DNA of 64,000 nt from assembly GCA_951802425.1 (NCBI GenBank), contig OX637797.1, positions 2,046,001-2,110,000 of the forward strand, given 5' to 3'. The notes below the pieces were generated by a model, which was given only the letters and a program-made list of their open reading frames with translations, did not search any database and was not told where the DNA came from. Every line of letters starts with the position of its first letter. Within the stretch, counting starts at the first letter, position 1. This document shows, piece after piece, positions 55,517 to 64,000 of the stretch. Origin of the DNA: Clavaria fumosa. Lineage: Eukaryota > Basidiomycota > Agaricomycetes > Agaricales > Clavariaceae. Both the position numbers and the translations under genes were made by a program.

Positions 55517-57111
55517 TCAGAACCTCGCTCTCTTAGGTGGACGATTTTCTTTCCCTGCAATAATACCATGCGCCCGTTTCAGATGTCGCTTCAGAAGGTC
55601 CTGACGCGCGAAAGCTCGATCCTCGCCCGAACACAAGCCGCAAATCCATGGCTTTGCCCCCGAATGCGCAGCGAGGTGGCGTCTGTGTTCGTTGTTCCGC
55701 AGAAATCGCATGGAACTGGGAAGAGAGAGAGAGAGAGAGAGAGGAAAGAGGGTTGGTAAGTTTTCGCTTCAACCATTGACAGTGGACCTACTCACCAGTG
55801 TTCACACTGATAAGGCCTTTCGTCGACGTGTGAGCCGACGTGTGTGAGGATGTGATCTCTACGCTTGTTCGTCTGGGAGCAGCCAATCACGTAGCATCGC
55901 CATTCTCCTATTTGCTCTCCCTGTTCGGACAACTGCCCAGCGTATGCCAGGAGCCACTGCTGGCTGAGCGGCTTCCCGGGGTTGCGCGCCCGGAACTTGG
56001 CAGCTCGGTTAATCAGATCGTCAAGAAGGATGCCTAGATGTGCGTTGAGGACTGGGGTCTGCACAAATACTGCCGAGACCGGTTGAGATTCGCCTTTACT
56101 AGGACCTTCCTGTCTCGTAACGGACTTCTGGCGCTTCGGAGGAATCGAAGACTCGCCAAGTGAGGTTGGGTGAAAGTAATCAGCATCCGCGAGATGGCAC
56201 GTGGTTGGGACCAAAAAGGGATACGGAGCGGAAGGCCAGACCGAGTTGTCAAGTGAGATAAAGTCATCCAGCGCGGAAAACAAGTGAGGGCCTGGCTCTT
56301 CCAATGCGTCGTGTTGGGCTGGGGGTTCTAATTGCGTCGATTGCTCCAATCCAAGATGCGCAGGCAAGAGAGGGGCACATTGTGGTGGGGGTCCAAGCAA
56401 GCCAAAAATATCTTCTTCCTCCAGAGGCTGTGCCAGACGCGAGTCACTCGCTAGAATGTCTTTAGGATCGACACCGACATCTGCATGACATTCCGAGTTC
56501 GCGGTCTTGTACATATTGATATCCGCGACGAGGAGTGGCATCCTTGGCGAGCTCGAGGCTAGGAGTGGCATGGCATGTCTCTCGTCAAACGAATTGGAAC
56601 GAGAATGAGGCATCAGACCGTGCACAAGAGCAAAATCATCGACTGAGGAGGGAGACCAAGACATAGGCGAGAAGGCATCGTCCGTTGAGAACGAGCCTGA
56701 CAATCCGGCAGGCACAGAGTCAAAAGAGATCAACGAGTCACTAGCCGCGAGGTTGAGGCTGATGTCCAGCCCATAAAACTCCTCAAAACCGCAGAGAAGG
56801 TCATGTCCATCCAGAAGTGAGCCATATTCACTGAAAGGCGGATCCACGTTGGTGAACTCCGTGGGATTGTGGCATACTGCCGTGACTTCGCCATGGAAAG
56901 ACTGGGCAATTGAGAGATCAGGGTCAAGGAAGGTGTGTTGTTGATACTCGCTGTCAACATCCGTTGGGTATATAGGGTGAGCAGGAGACAGAGGGCGCAG
57001 ATTTGGCACAGATGTTGGCTCTGGAGAGTAAGAGAACGTGTGTGTATAGGATGGCGGGATAGAGCTGCAAGCAGGATCAAGGTTTCGAGTGTCGGAAATA
57101 GACTGTCCCAT
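55517..57111 (-). CDS. C2H2 zinc-finger transcription regulator
   Basis: A two-exon gene of roughly 500 residues. The first ~400 residues are acidic, Ser/Pro-rich and resemble an activation domain (for example HSFSYSP- and DALEEPGPHLFSALDDF-like stretches). The C-terminus carries three C2H2 fingers: WRCYVIGCSQTNKRRDHILT then HVGSH; YQCEHCSMRFLRNNEHRRHL; WICGLCSGEDRAFARQDLLK then RHLKRAH. A basic tail KENRPPKRARF, likely nuclear, ends the protein. The single intron (about 55703-55797) holds a long GA/CT dinucleotide run as its pyrimidine tract; splicing across it is needed to complete finger 2. Targets are unknown. Confidence 0.88.
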
Positions 57112-58501
57112 AACTCGTATGTCGTTAACAGAGGCTCTGCTTGAGGTTTCTTAGATAGTCTGTGGTATATAAACGCCTCTGAAGCGAAGGCGCCCTGCGC
57201 CGTCAAAGAGTATCAGAAGTGGTGTATGGCCAAGGCCAGATCCCAGTCGTCGTCGTGAAAAACAGCCAGTTGAGAATAAGTTGAAAAGCCGCCTAAAAAG
57301 GCAATTTGTTGCAAGCTGCAAGCCCACTAACATGTCACGGCGCACTAGCATCACCAAACGAATGCGTACTTGACTCCTTTCTCCATCGCCATCGAGACAC
57401 AAGGCTATTTGTGGGCCCGCCCCCAAGTAGTTGTGGTGCATTACAGACTGTACAGCCTTACTGTCCAGAAGATTGTACAGCCTCAAGATATCCGGGTACT
57501 TTTAGCGTGCGATACAGAAATCTCACAGCGTGCGCTAATCAAGCCACTTGCGCAGCAGTGGCCAGGATCGCCATTTCCGAATCATCGGCTGGTATCGAGT
57601 GTGCGCATGCGGAGTGGCACAGCCACTTCTATGCGCTTCTGGTCGCTCGAAATGGCAATGAGTGATGTAAGCGGGCATTATGTAATAGTAATGCGCGACA
57701 TGGACAGCAGCAGCAGCAGCTGAAAACGTTGAGACGTTGAGAGGCGCTTGCGGCCAGTGAAAAAAAGTATTGGCAACATTTCCCCCAACATTTCCCCAGT
57801 GTTGCGAGACATTACGTAATCTGGTCGCATCACGTGGCGTACGCCACCAAATCGGGCATCAAACCGCAAGTCATCACCACAGAAGCGAACCCAGTAGGTT
57901 CCACTCTGACCAAATGTACGCCTTTCTCCTACCTAACAAGGCATAATGAACGACAGATAACCTGAGCACGGGTACCGTTAAAAAAGCAACACAGGCGTCT
58001 GGAACGCATACCGCATTCCGATAACTTGGGAATACCTGTCACTGACACAATCCAATGCTATCTTGCAATCGGGTGACGATCGCTCGCGCTTACTCCAGTC
58101 TGCCTCCATATATATTGCACTCGACTGGGGACCCATCGATGTGACTTTGCGTGGGGCTCAATCTCCTCTGCGTCTTCAAGTTGGCTCTTCACCCATGTCT
58201 GATGCTGGTATCACACTACCCACCATGAACGAGCTTATCTCTCACACTTTTCATCTCAGCCCTCCGATCTAATCCCCAACACTCTTCGGCACCACTGGCG
58301 CTCCTCCCTGATTGAGAGCGCGACATTGCCAACATGCACGCGTACCAGCTGGGCCATCCTCACCATCAAATCACTCTTCTAGTTCCACATGGCCCACACC
58401 TACCCTCTAGTGATACACTCATTGTTGCAGTTCGTCACTGGTGCATCTTCATTTAATTTATAGCTTAACCCTTCACCTAGACCGTTACCATTGTTGCTCT
58501 C
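57112..58501. promoter_or_regulatory. Long upstream region of the C2H2 gene with clustered palindromes
   Basis: About 1.4 kb with no convincing gene. It holds a CAG repeat (about 57704-57720) and, within 36 bases, three self-complementary sites: attacgtaat at 57811, CACGTG at 57831 and tggcgtacgcca at 57835. Such a cluster would suit binding of dimeric (bZIP or bHLH) regulators. The frames that cross this segment look spurious. Confidence 0.4.
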
Positions 58502-58843
58502 ATGGTACAACTCCTCATAACGAATTTGAATGCGACTGCTCGTGCCATCCTCTCACTCGGAATCACGTTCGAGTTACTCGGACTACTCCTTATCATTTCC
58601 ATCCCTTTCCCTCAGCGCTTCAGGGACATCAACCCTCCAATGGCTCCAAGAACTCCAGTCTACTTCGCAACGGGTGCCCCAACAGTCTTGATCTTGATGG
58701 GGATATTCGGACTGTCCGCAGCGATCGTAGTGGAGACGGTGAAGTTTTCGTTGAGTGTAGCCATGGCCATGAGCTGCATCCTCATCATCGCAGGTATGCT
58801 CTGCCTCTTGGCTTCCTTGCTTAGGGCTTGTGGACGACTGTGA
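58502..58843 (+). CDS. Small multi-pass membrane protein, unknown
   Basis: A 113-codon intronless frame. Three hydrophobic segments are visible: AILSLGITFELLGLLLIISI, PTVLILMGIFGLSAAIVVET and VAMAMSCILIIAGMLCLLAS. No family recognised. The amphipathic arrangement and the clean start context support a real gene, but the short length leaves doubt. It sits alone between two large spacers. Confidence 0.5.
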   Translation: MVQLLITNLNATARAILSLGITFELLGLLLIISIPFPQRFRDINPPMAPRTPVYFATGAPTVLILMGIFGLSAAIVVETVKFSLSVAMAMSCILIIAGMLCLLASLLRACGRL

Positions 58844-59853
58844 TAAGTTGGAGAGGAGTTACTGTATTGAGATGTTGCGCAGCTCTTAACCCTGTTGATT
58901 ATTTGTACTGCCTGGATAAATATGGGATTTGTGAATACAAGTCTAGCTGTCGCTAAGAGCACATTTCTTCTACGGTCCGCTGTCGGCCTGGCTCGAGTCA
59001 CAGCAAAGATCAACACATACAGTCCTACTGGTCAAGTGTGACCCTGATGATACGGGAATTTTGATCGTATCTCATTCCTCCACAGTCCTCGAGCTGGTTA
59101 GGCCCATCACGCGCTAACACGCACTCGAAACTCCAGTGCTGAATCTCACTGTCGAAACTGATGATTCGCTGGAAATGGCGATCCTGACGATATTGCACCT
59201 TTTGCCCCACTGCGTGCAAGTGGTTTGATTGGCGGGCGCTGTGAGAATTCTGTAACCCACGCTGAAAGTACCCGGGTATTTTCTAGAGGTATGCTGTACA
59301 GCGTTCGTTCATTTCCTTTTGGCTATGATGGGAGAAACCGAGGGATACGAGTCTTTGGCTATAAGGAGCTTGCGGTACAATCCGTCCTGGCTCTCGCTGC
59401 GCACCTATCACCACCGATGCATCATCATTGACAAAAAGGTTGTCAATTGGAGCGAGATCCGTATCAACTCTTGCCTGCAGAGCATCTCAACTGACGGGCG
59501 TGCACCAGACACAAGCTAATGTCACTATCTTGCTCTTTAATCAACGAAACGAGGAATTGCAGTAATAAAGATCCCAATGGTGAACAGGATACCAAAGAGG
59601 CCAGGGTTGCTATGTCCAAAAAAACTACAGTATGCAGTCTAATACGCGACGTTCCCGCTCTCATCACGTTATTGCGAAAAATCATCACGTGGGAGTTTTC
59701 ACGCAATGTTTTCAATGTCCAGTGAGGTGAGGAAACGTCGACGAGTTTCTAGCTAAAAAATAGAAACAACCCTACATACCACAATACGAATTTGACGTTA
59801 GACGGAAATTCTGTAAGCCCCTCCGTTGATGCGATGACTCGGCTGGTCAGGTC
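58844..59853. other. Intergenic segment, no gene seen
   Basis: About 1 kb between the small membrane protein and the Cyc2-like gene. Small overlapping frames occur but none shows a recognisable domain or good codon pattern. Confidence 0.4.
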
Positions 59854-61014
59854 ATGGAAATCACTACCGAACTGCACTTCATGCTGACTCAGCCATGTCA
59901 TGCACTCAAACGCTCCTACTGCCGCCAGCGATGGGCATCGTCGACTTCGATAGCACGCGCACACACTACTATATGGAAACCCGCTCTTGCGTCTGTCGTC
60001 GTTGTATCCACCGTCGCGGCGTATTTCTGGCCTAGAAGCATCGGCTCGGATAGGGCGAGTCCACTATCACCGTCACGGTTCACCACTGTAGCTGTTTCTT
60101 CTAACGAACTCGCTACTCGTGATACCAAATTACTTACGCTGACGGTGCCCTTGGAGTCGCTACAGCATCACGGAGGTGCTTCTCTCGTGCCGATATGGTC
60201 AATCTTCGTGAAAGACGATGAGATCCAAGTTGAACGGCCGTACACCCCACTCGAGGGCTTGGATGCACGTGGTCGCATGAAGTTTTGGATCAAGAAATAC
60301 CCTTCCGGCGAGGTCGGTCGATGGTTACACTCCAAGAAAGCGGGGGAAACGGTTGAAATCCGGGGGCCTGTGAAGACGATGGAGTGGCGAGAGGATGATT
60401 GGGACGAAGTCGTTATGGTCCGTACGCTCTGCACTTTGATTTCACATTTCACTCTGATGTGGCAGTAAAGATTTCTGGGGGCACCGGCATCACTCCGATA
60501 TTCCAGCTCCTGCACCACGTCTTCTCATGTAGCGAACCAACAGCTTCAGCTACTCGTTATACTCTTCTGCACTCCTCCCGGACACCAGCAGACCTGCCAC
60601 CTCCTGCCATTCTCCGACCTTTAGCATCGTATGCTGCAATACATTCGGACCGATTCACGATGCACTTTTTCGTCGATAGCCTTGACGGCTCCAAATCAGG
60701 CCATAAATTGCACGTAGGCCGCATTGATGAGAAGGCCATCAAGGCTTTCGGCTTGAGTCAACACATAGGCTCCTGGTGGCAAACAATTTTATCAATAACG
60801 CGACCAGAGACCCAGAAGAAACGGACGCTTTTCATTGTCTGCGGACCCGACCCGTAAGTGGGCCCACATTGCAACGATCAAATAAATGACAGGGATATTG
60901 TCTAGCATGATAAATGCGATTGCAGGGCCATTTGGTAAAGGCTTCTCGCAGGGACCGGTCGGCGGAATACTTGGCCGTATGGGCTATTCATCGGGCAATG
61001 TACGAAAGCTGTGA
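59854..61014 (+). CDS. Mitochondrial Cyc2/NADH-cytochrome b5 reductase-like flavoprotein
   Basis: Yeast Cyc2 is a mitochondrial FAD reductase that supports cytochrome c haem attachment. The protein starts with a basic presequence-like segment (MLTQPCHALKRSYCRQRWAS) and a hydrophobic anchor (ALASVVVVSTVAAYFW). The FAD-binding barrel shows EIQVERPYTPLEGLDARGR, FWIKKYPSGEVGRWLHSKK and GETVEIRGPVKTMEW. After an intron the NAD-binding fold reads ISGGTGITPIFQLLHHVF, RYTLLHSSRTPADLPPP and KKRTLFIVCGPDPMINAIAG. The last exon ends NVRKL. The Met at 59854 is the longest start; the one at 59881 gives a cleaner presequence. The RPYTPL and GGTGITP motifs define the reductase superfamily, while the C-terminal block favours Cyc2-like. 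Two introns. Confidence 0.85.
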
Positions 61015-61402
61015 CTCTCCATACATTTGTGTGACCGCTATCGGTTTGACTGCCCTCATGTTAATTCTCATTAAGCGAGGAAACAACCCGTTGGCAGACT
61101 GTTTCTACGCTTGCAGGCCAACGCACATTAAACGCGGTATAGACAGGTCCAGTTCGGGCATGCCTTCCAAGCACCAGCTGGAAATCTGTCCCGCTGTGGG
61201 TCAACAGGCCTTGCTGAAAGTGGAATTCCTAGCCTGCTCTTGATGCGAAGACGCGGTGCTGTTTGTCCGGTTATCTTAGTGACATACGGTAGAACACCAG
61301 TCAATACAAATGTCTGTGAGATTATTGCCGCTCCTCAAGAATTGGACGCGTCTGAGCATATCCATCACGTGTCTTGCTGGCCAGTGAACTTCCACCACGA
61401 CC
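61015..61402. other. Spacer upstream of MED18
   Basis: No gene seen. It should contain the MED18 promoter. Confidence 0.4.
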
Positions 61403-62186
61403 ATGTCATCTCACCTTTACGAGGTCGCCCTCTTCGGAGAATTTTTCTCCAAAGATCTTAATGCCATCCTCAACCGCATCACCCTCCACAGCGAATCGTC
61501 GCAACCCATGCACTCGCGTGAGGTCGTGTTTGAACCTCTTGATGCGCAATACCAGCGCGAAAATGGCGCTGATCCTATCATGTTGAGGGCAAAGAAGGAG
61601 CTGACTGAACCTGACGCCTGTTGGTGTGTGAATCTCAGCTTCTCTCGTGGTTTGGTGACATGCTGATTTTGGTACCGATAGGACGTTGTACTCGTACCTG
61701 AAACCGGAGTCTGTGCGCGCACACCCAGAAGCTACTGTCCGACCTTGGGTGACGTGTCAAGTCATTGGGGACGCGCTCAGCTTCGCGTCTGCTCTTGGAT
61801 ATGTGTAGGCATCGCATTCCCCTCTCGACCAACTCGGTATTGCATGACTGAGACCATCGTCGCCAAAGTCGACGCTCTCAAATTTATAAACGTGGCTATG
61901 TCTTCCGACGGGGTACTCTGGTGATACAGATGTTCCAGCAGGAGCAGGTACATTTTGTGGACGGCGTCATTGGCATCGCCTGTCATTGATTGTCGTACTA
62001 CAGGTTGATCCCAAAATGCAGCAGCCAATCCCAGCACATGCGGATACCCTCTGGGAAGTCGAGGTCAAGACTGCATCACCAATACGAAACACTCCAGAGA
62101 CGCCACTCAGCCATTCAATCGAGGCAGTCATACAAGTCCAGTCGCTGATGAAGGGTCTCCTTGATCTCCGTAGGCAGGATATATAA
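61403..62186 (+). CDS. MED18: Mediator complex subunit 18 (Srb5)
   Basis: A head-module Mediator subunit needed for RNA polymerase II recruitment. Four exons: MSSHLYEVALFGEFFSKDLN, then TLHSESSQPMHSREVVFEPL and ELTEPDACW; exon 2 TLYSYLKPESVRAHPEATVR and CQVIGDALSFASALGY; exon 3 RRSQIYKRGYVFRRGTLVIQ; exon 4 VDPKMQQPIPAHADTLWEVE, then EAVIQVQSLMKGLLDLRRQD. Each junction keeps the conserved order of the family, and the length (about 205 residues) is normal. Its stop lies 27 bases from the stop of the convergent BCD1 gene. Confidence 0.92.
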
Positions 62187-62213
62187 GAGAGAAGCAAAGT
62201 CGCAAATTTGGTA

Positions 62214-63575
62214 CTATTCTGGATTTCCCGAGTCTGAATCACTCCAACCGACCTCTTCCTCCTCATCTTGTTGGCTGTGCCGTAGCAATTGCACGATAGT
62301 CGCGGGATCCAGTGGCACAGCCATCTCCTCCGTCTCATCATCCTCACTTCCGATTTCGCATTCTTCAACAAGTGCGACTTGTGTCTCTTCTTCGTCCTCG
62401 CTTCCAGCATAATCGCCAAGAAGGTCTAGCATATCCTGCTCTCCTTCAACGTCTGCCTCGTCGTCGTCGCTGTCATAATTGCCTAGCAGACTACTCAGCG
62501 CCGCCTGCTCTGTTTTTGCGTCCAGTTTCCGCCGCTTTGGTTGTCGCTCGGCTTCAACGTCCTGCGCCACGCAGTCTTGAGCATTCACCGCCGTTCCCTC
62601 GAAGGCCTCCGAATCGCACACCTCCACTGTGAGAAACTCGACGAAGGACGTGTTGCGTAGGAGCGTGGCGAGCGGCTGGTTCGCATCCAATCTGCGATAG
62701 CCGGTCCGCCTCGCCTGGGCGAGTGGCGGGTCCAGCTGTGTGCGCATGAGGCATTGCGGGATGACGGCGGACTCGACGTCGCCTGGGTCCGGCGAGACAA
62801 GGTCGCGAACCCACTCCGGGATCCCTGCGGTGGCGTTCCTATTTCTGCGGTTGCGCTGCGCGGTGTGAGTTTGAAGCAGAGTGAGAAGGGTTTCTGAGAT
62901 GGCATTTCGGTGCGTTAGAAGGGCGAATGTGGATTCTGATTGTCCGAAACGTTCGCCCGGCGGATGAAATATGAACTCGATAGTCAATAGCACCGTCCTT
63001 GTCCTGCGTTATGCTGGATAAATTTCTTGTGCTGAGGGGGAGACACTGCGTGAGCTACAAACATACCTTGGGTTCCAGGTTGACTGGTTCAGCTTGCTTT
63101 TCTCCATCCCACTGGGTAATATCTCCATTTCAATGTCCATACGCTCCAGCTGTGACCTCAGCACTTCCCGCTTCGAGATACCCTTGTTAAATCCAATTCG
63201 CCCCTCCCGTCCAGAGTCCGTCCTCCCCAGCCGTCCCCTGCGAGAGCTCGTCGCGGTCGCGAAACGGCTCCTCCCAATCTCCCTCCCACACTCCTCCACT
63301 TTCCTGCCAACGTCCTCAAGGAACACATAATCGTTCATCATGGCGCCCCACCCATATTCATTCATGCGCACGTACGCGACGCGGTCCCGCTCTCCGGTGC
63401 ACGCCTGCCGCGCTTTGTGCATCTGTGAGCACGGTGCTGAGCACGTATGCGCGGCGCACCGCGGGCATGTGTAGATCGCGTGGCCGCGGCGGCAAACCGC
63501 GCAGGCAACTTGGCGCGGAACGGACGAGGAGGCACTGCTCGCTGAGGAATTTTCGTGCTGGGTCTCGTCTAGCAT
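62214..63575 (-). CDS. BCD1: Box C/D snoRNP assembly factor Bcd1 (HIT zinc finger)
   Basis: Needed for stability and assembly of box C/D snoRNPs. Exon 1 contains the zf-HIT domain: CAVCRRGHAIYTCPRCAAHT then CSAPCSQMHKARQACTGERD, followed by the family block RVAYVRMNEYGWGAMMNDYV and FLEDVGRKVEECGRE. After one intron (STWNPR to TRTVLLTIEFIFHPPGERFG) the C-terminal half contains PQCLMRTQLDPP and TSFVEFLTVEVCD, then an acidic tail (YDSDDDEADVEGEQDMLDLL) ending DSDSGNPE. The seven Cys and His of the HIT finger are present. The gene lies head to tail with DRE2. Confidence 0.92.
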
Positions 63576-63752
63576 TCCGAGGTTAGTGGCTGTGCTAAAT
63601 TTCCACGCGCACGCAAAACAAGTATTATCGTGCCCTAGATCTAGTTCAAAGGACGTTATACAGAGGCTAGCAGAATTGGATGCGATACAGAAATACGTCG
63701 GAGGGATACAAAGGCATTGTGCTTGTCATAAACATTTGAGGAACAATAATAA

Positions 63753-64000
63753 CTAGATGTCATCCATTCCAAGATCAATCTCCACTTTCTCTCCAGGTTT
63801 AAACGCAGGGAGGCCTGGTCCAATTTCATAGTTGAGCCAAATTTTTAGAGCACAATCACAGAGAAGAAATGCGTACCGAGGTATGGGCAGCTAGCACAGC
63901 GAAAGGCATCTCCGAGGTAACAGCTCCCACAGCTGCTCGTCGCCTTGGGGGCGTTTTTCGCAGCGTTCAGCAGCCTGTCCTTCTCGCTAGCCTTGACCTC
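63753..64000 (-). CDS. DRE2: DRE2/CIAPIN1 Fe-S protein, 3' end (partial)
   Basis: Electron donor (with Tah18) of the cytosolic Fe-S cluster assembly pathway. Only the C-terminal part lies in the window; the gene continues beyond 64000. Visible: a basic helix ([18 protein letters not shown]), the second cluster motif [20 protein letters not shown], a short intron, then [20 protein letters not shown] and the stop at 63753. Both cysteine pairs of the motif are intact. The first cluster motif and the methyltransferase-like domain lie outside. Confidence 0.93.

Noticed and set aside
57370..57723. 117-codon plus-strand ORF upstream of the C2H2 gene
   Set aside because: No family resemblance, ends in a CAG repeat, and overlaps other frames equally long; probably chance.
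1..64000. CRISPR arrays, phage or bacterial operon structure
   Set aside because: No direct-repeat/spacer pattern was found; all recognisable genes are eukaryotic with introns.
1..64000. tRNA genes
   Set aside because: I looked for clover-leaf-like arms with a T-loop motif in the larger spacers but found none I could support; a tRNAscan run would be decisive.

Overview
The window is nuclear DNA from a filamentous fungus, most likely a mushroom-forming basidiomycete (Agaricomycetes). Nearly every gene is broken by many short introns of roughly 45-70 bases with GT...AG ends. Genes are packed on both strands with 100-500 base spacers. One gene belongs to a seven-helix membrane-protein family that I associate with Agaricomycetes. 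I see no bacterial operons, rRNA, tRNA or CRISPR. Gene models were spliced by eye from frame and family conservation, so gene limits are firmer than individual exon edges.

Layout. 0-12.3 kb: CLASP microtubule rescue factor (+), mitochondrial rhomboid protease (-), TRAPP subunit Trs20/TRAPPC2 (+), a low-complexity protein of unknown function (+), actin-related protein Arp4 (-). 12.4-14.1 kb: an intact gene for a multi-pass membrane protein and, next to it, a decayed partial copy. 14.6-22.5 kb: ribosome biogenesis factor Erb1/BOP1 (+), a seven-helix membrane protein (+), a DUF2423 nucleolar-type protein (-), and a HEI10/CCNB1IP1-type RING protein of meiotic crossover control (+). 22.7-35.6 kb: a large unassigned serine/proline-rich protein (-), dihydroorotase (-), kinesin-8 (+), ubiquitin-activating enzyme E1 (-). 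35.7-38.6 kb: a repeat-bearing island with four 23-bp tandem repeats and a 43-bp-arm palindrome, then a divergent cyclin-like gene (-). 39-47.2 kb: Cactin (-), mitochondrial ClpX (+), RanBP1 (-), a doubtful small ORF (+), p24 cargo receptor Emp24 (+). 47.5-64 kb: Dph1 (-), NPC1-type sterol transporter (+), RNPS1-like SR protein (-), C2H2 zinc-finger regulator (-), a small membrane protein (+), a Cyc2/cytochrome-b5-reductase-like flavoprotein (+), Mediator subunit Med18 (+), box C/D snoRNP factor Bcd1 (-), and the 3' end of the Fe-S protein gene DRE2 (-).

The genes do not form one pathway. Most are single-copy eukaryotic housekeeping genes. Themes that recur are microtubule plus-end dynamics (CLASP and kinesin-8, each with an SxIP-type motif), ribosome and snoRNP assembly (Erb1, DUF2423, Bcd1), secretory traffic (TRAPPC2, Emp24) and mitochondrial biogenesis (rhomboid, ClpX, Cyc2-like). 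The least explained parts are the large unassigned protein at 22.7-26.2 kb, the membrane protein with its relic copy at 12.5-14.1 kb, and the palindromic island near 36.5 kb. I found no convincing new multi-gene system.
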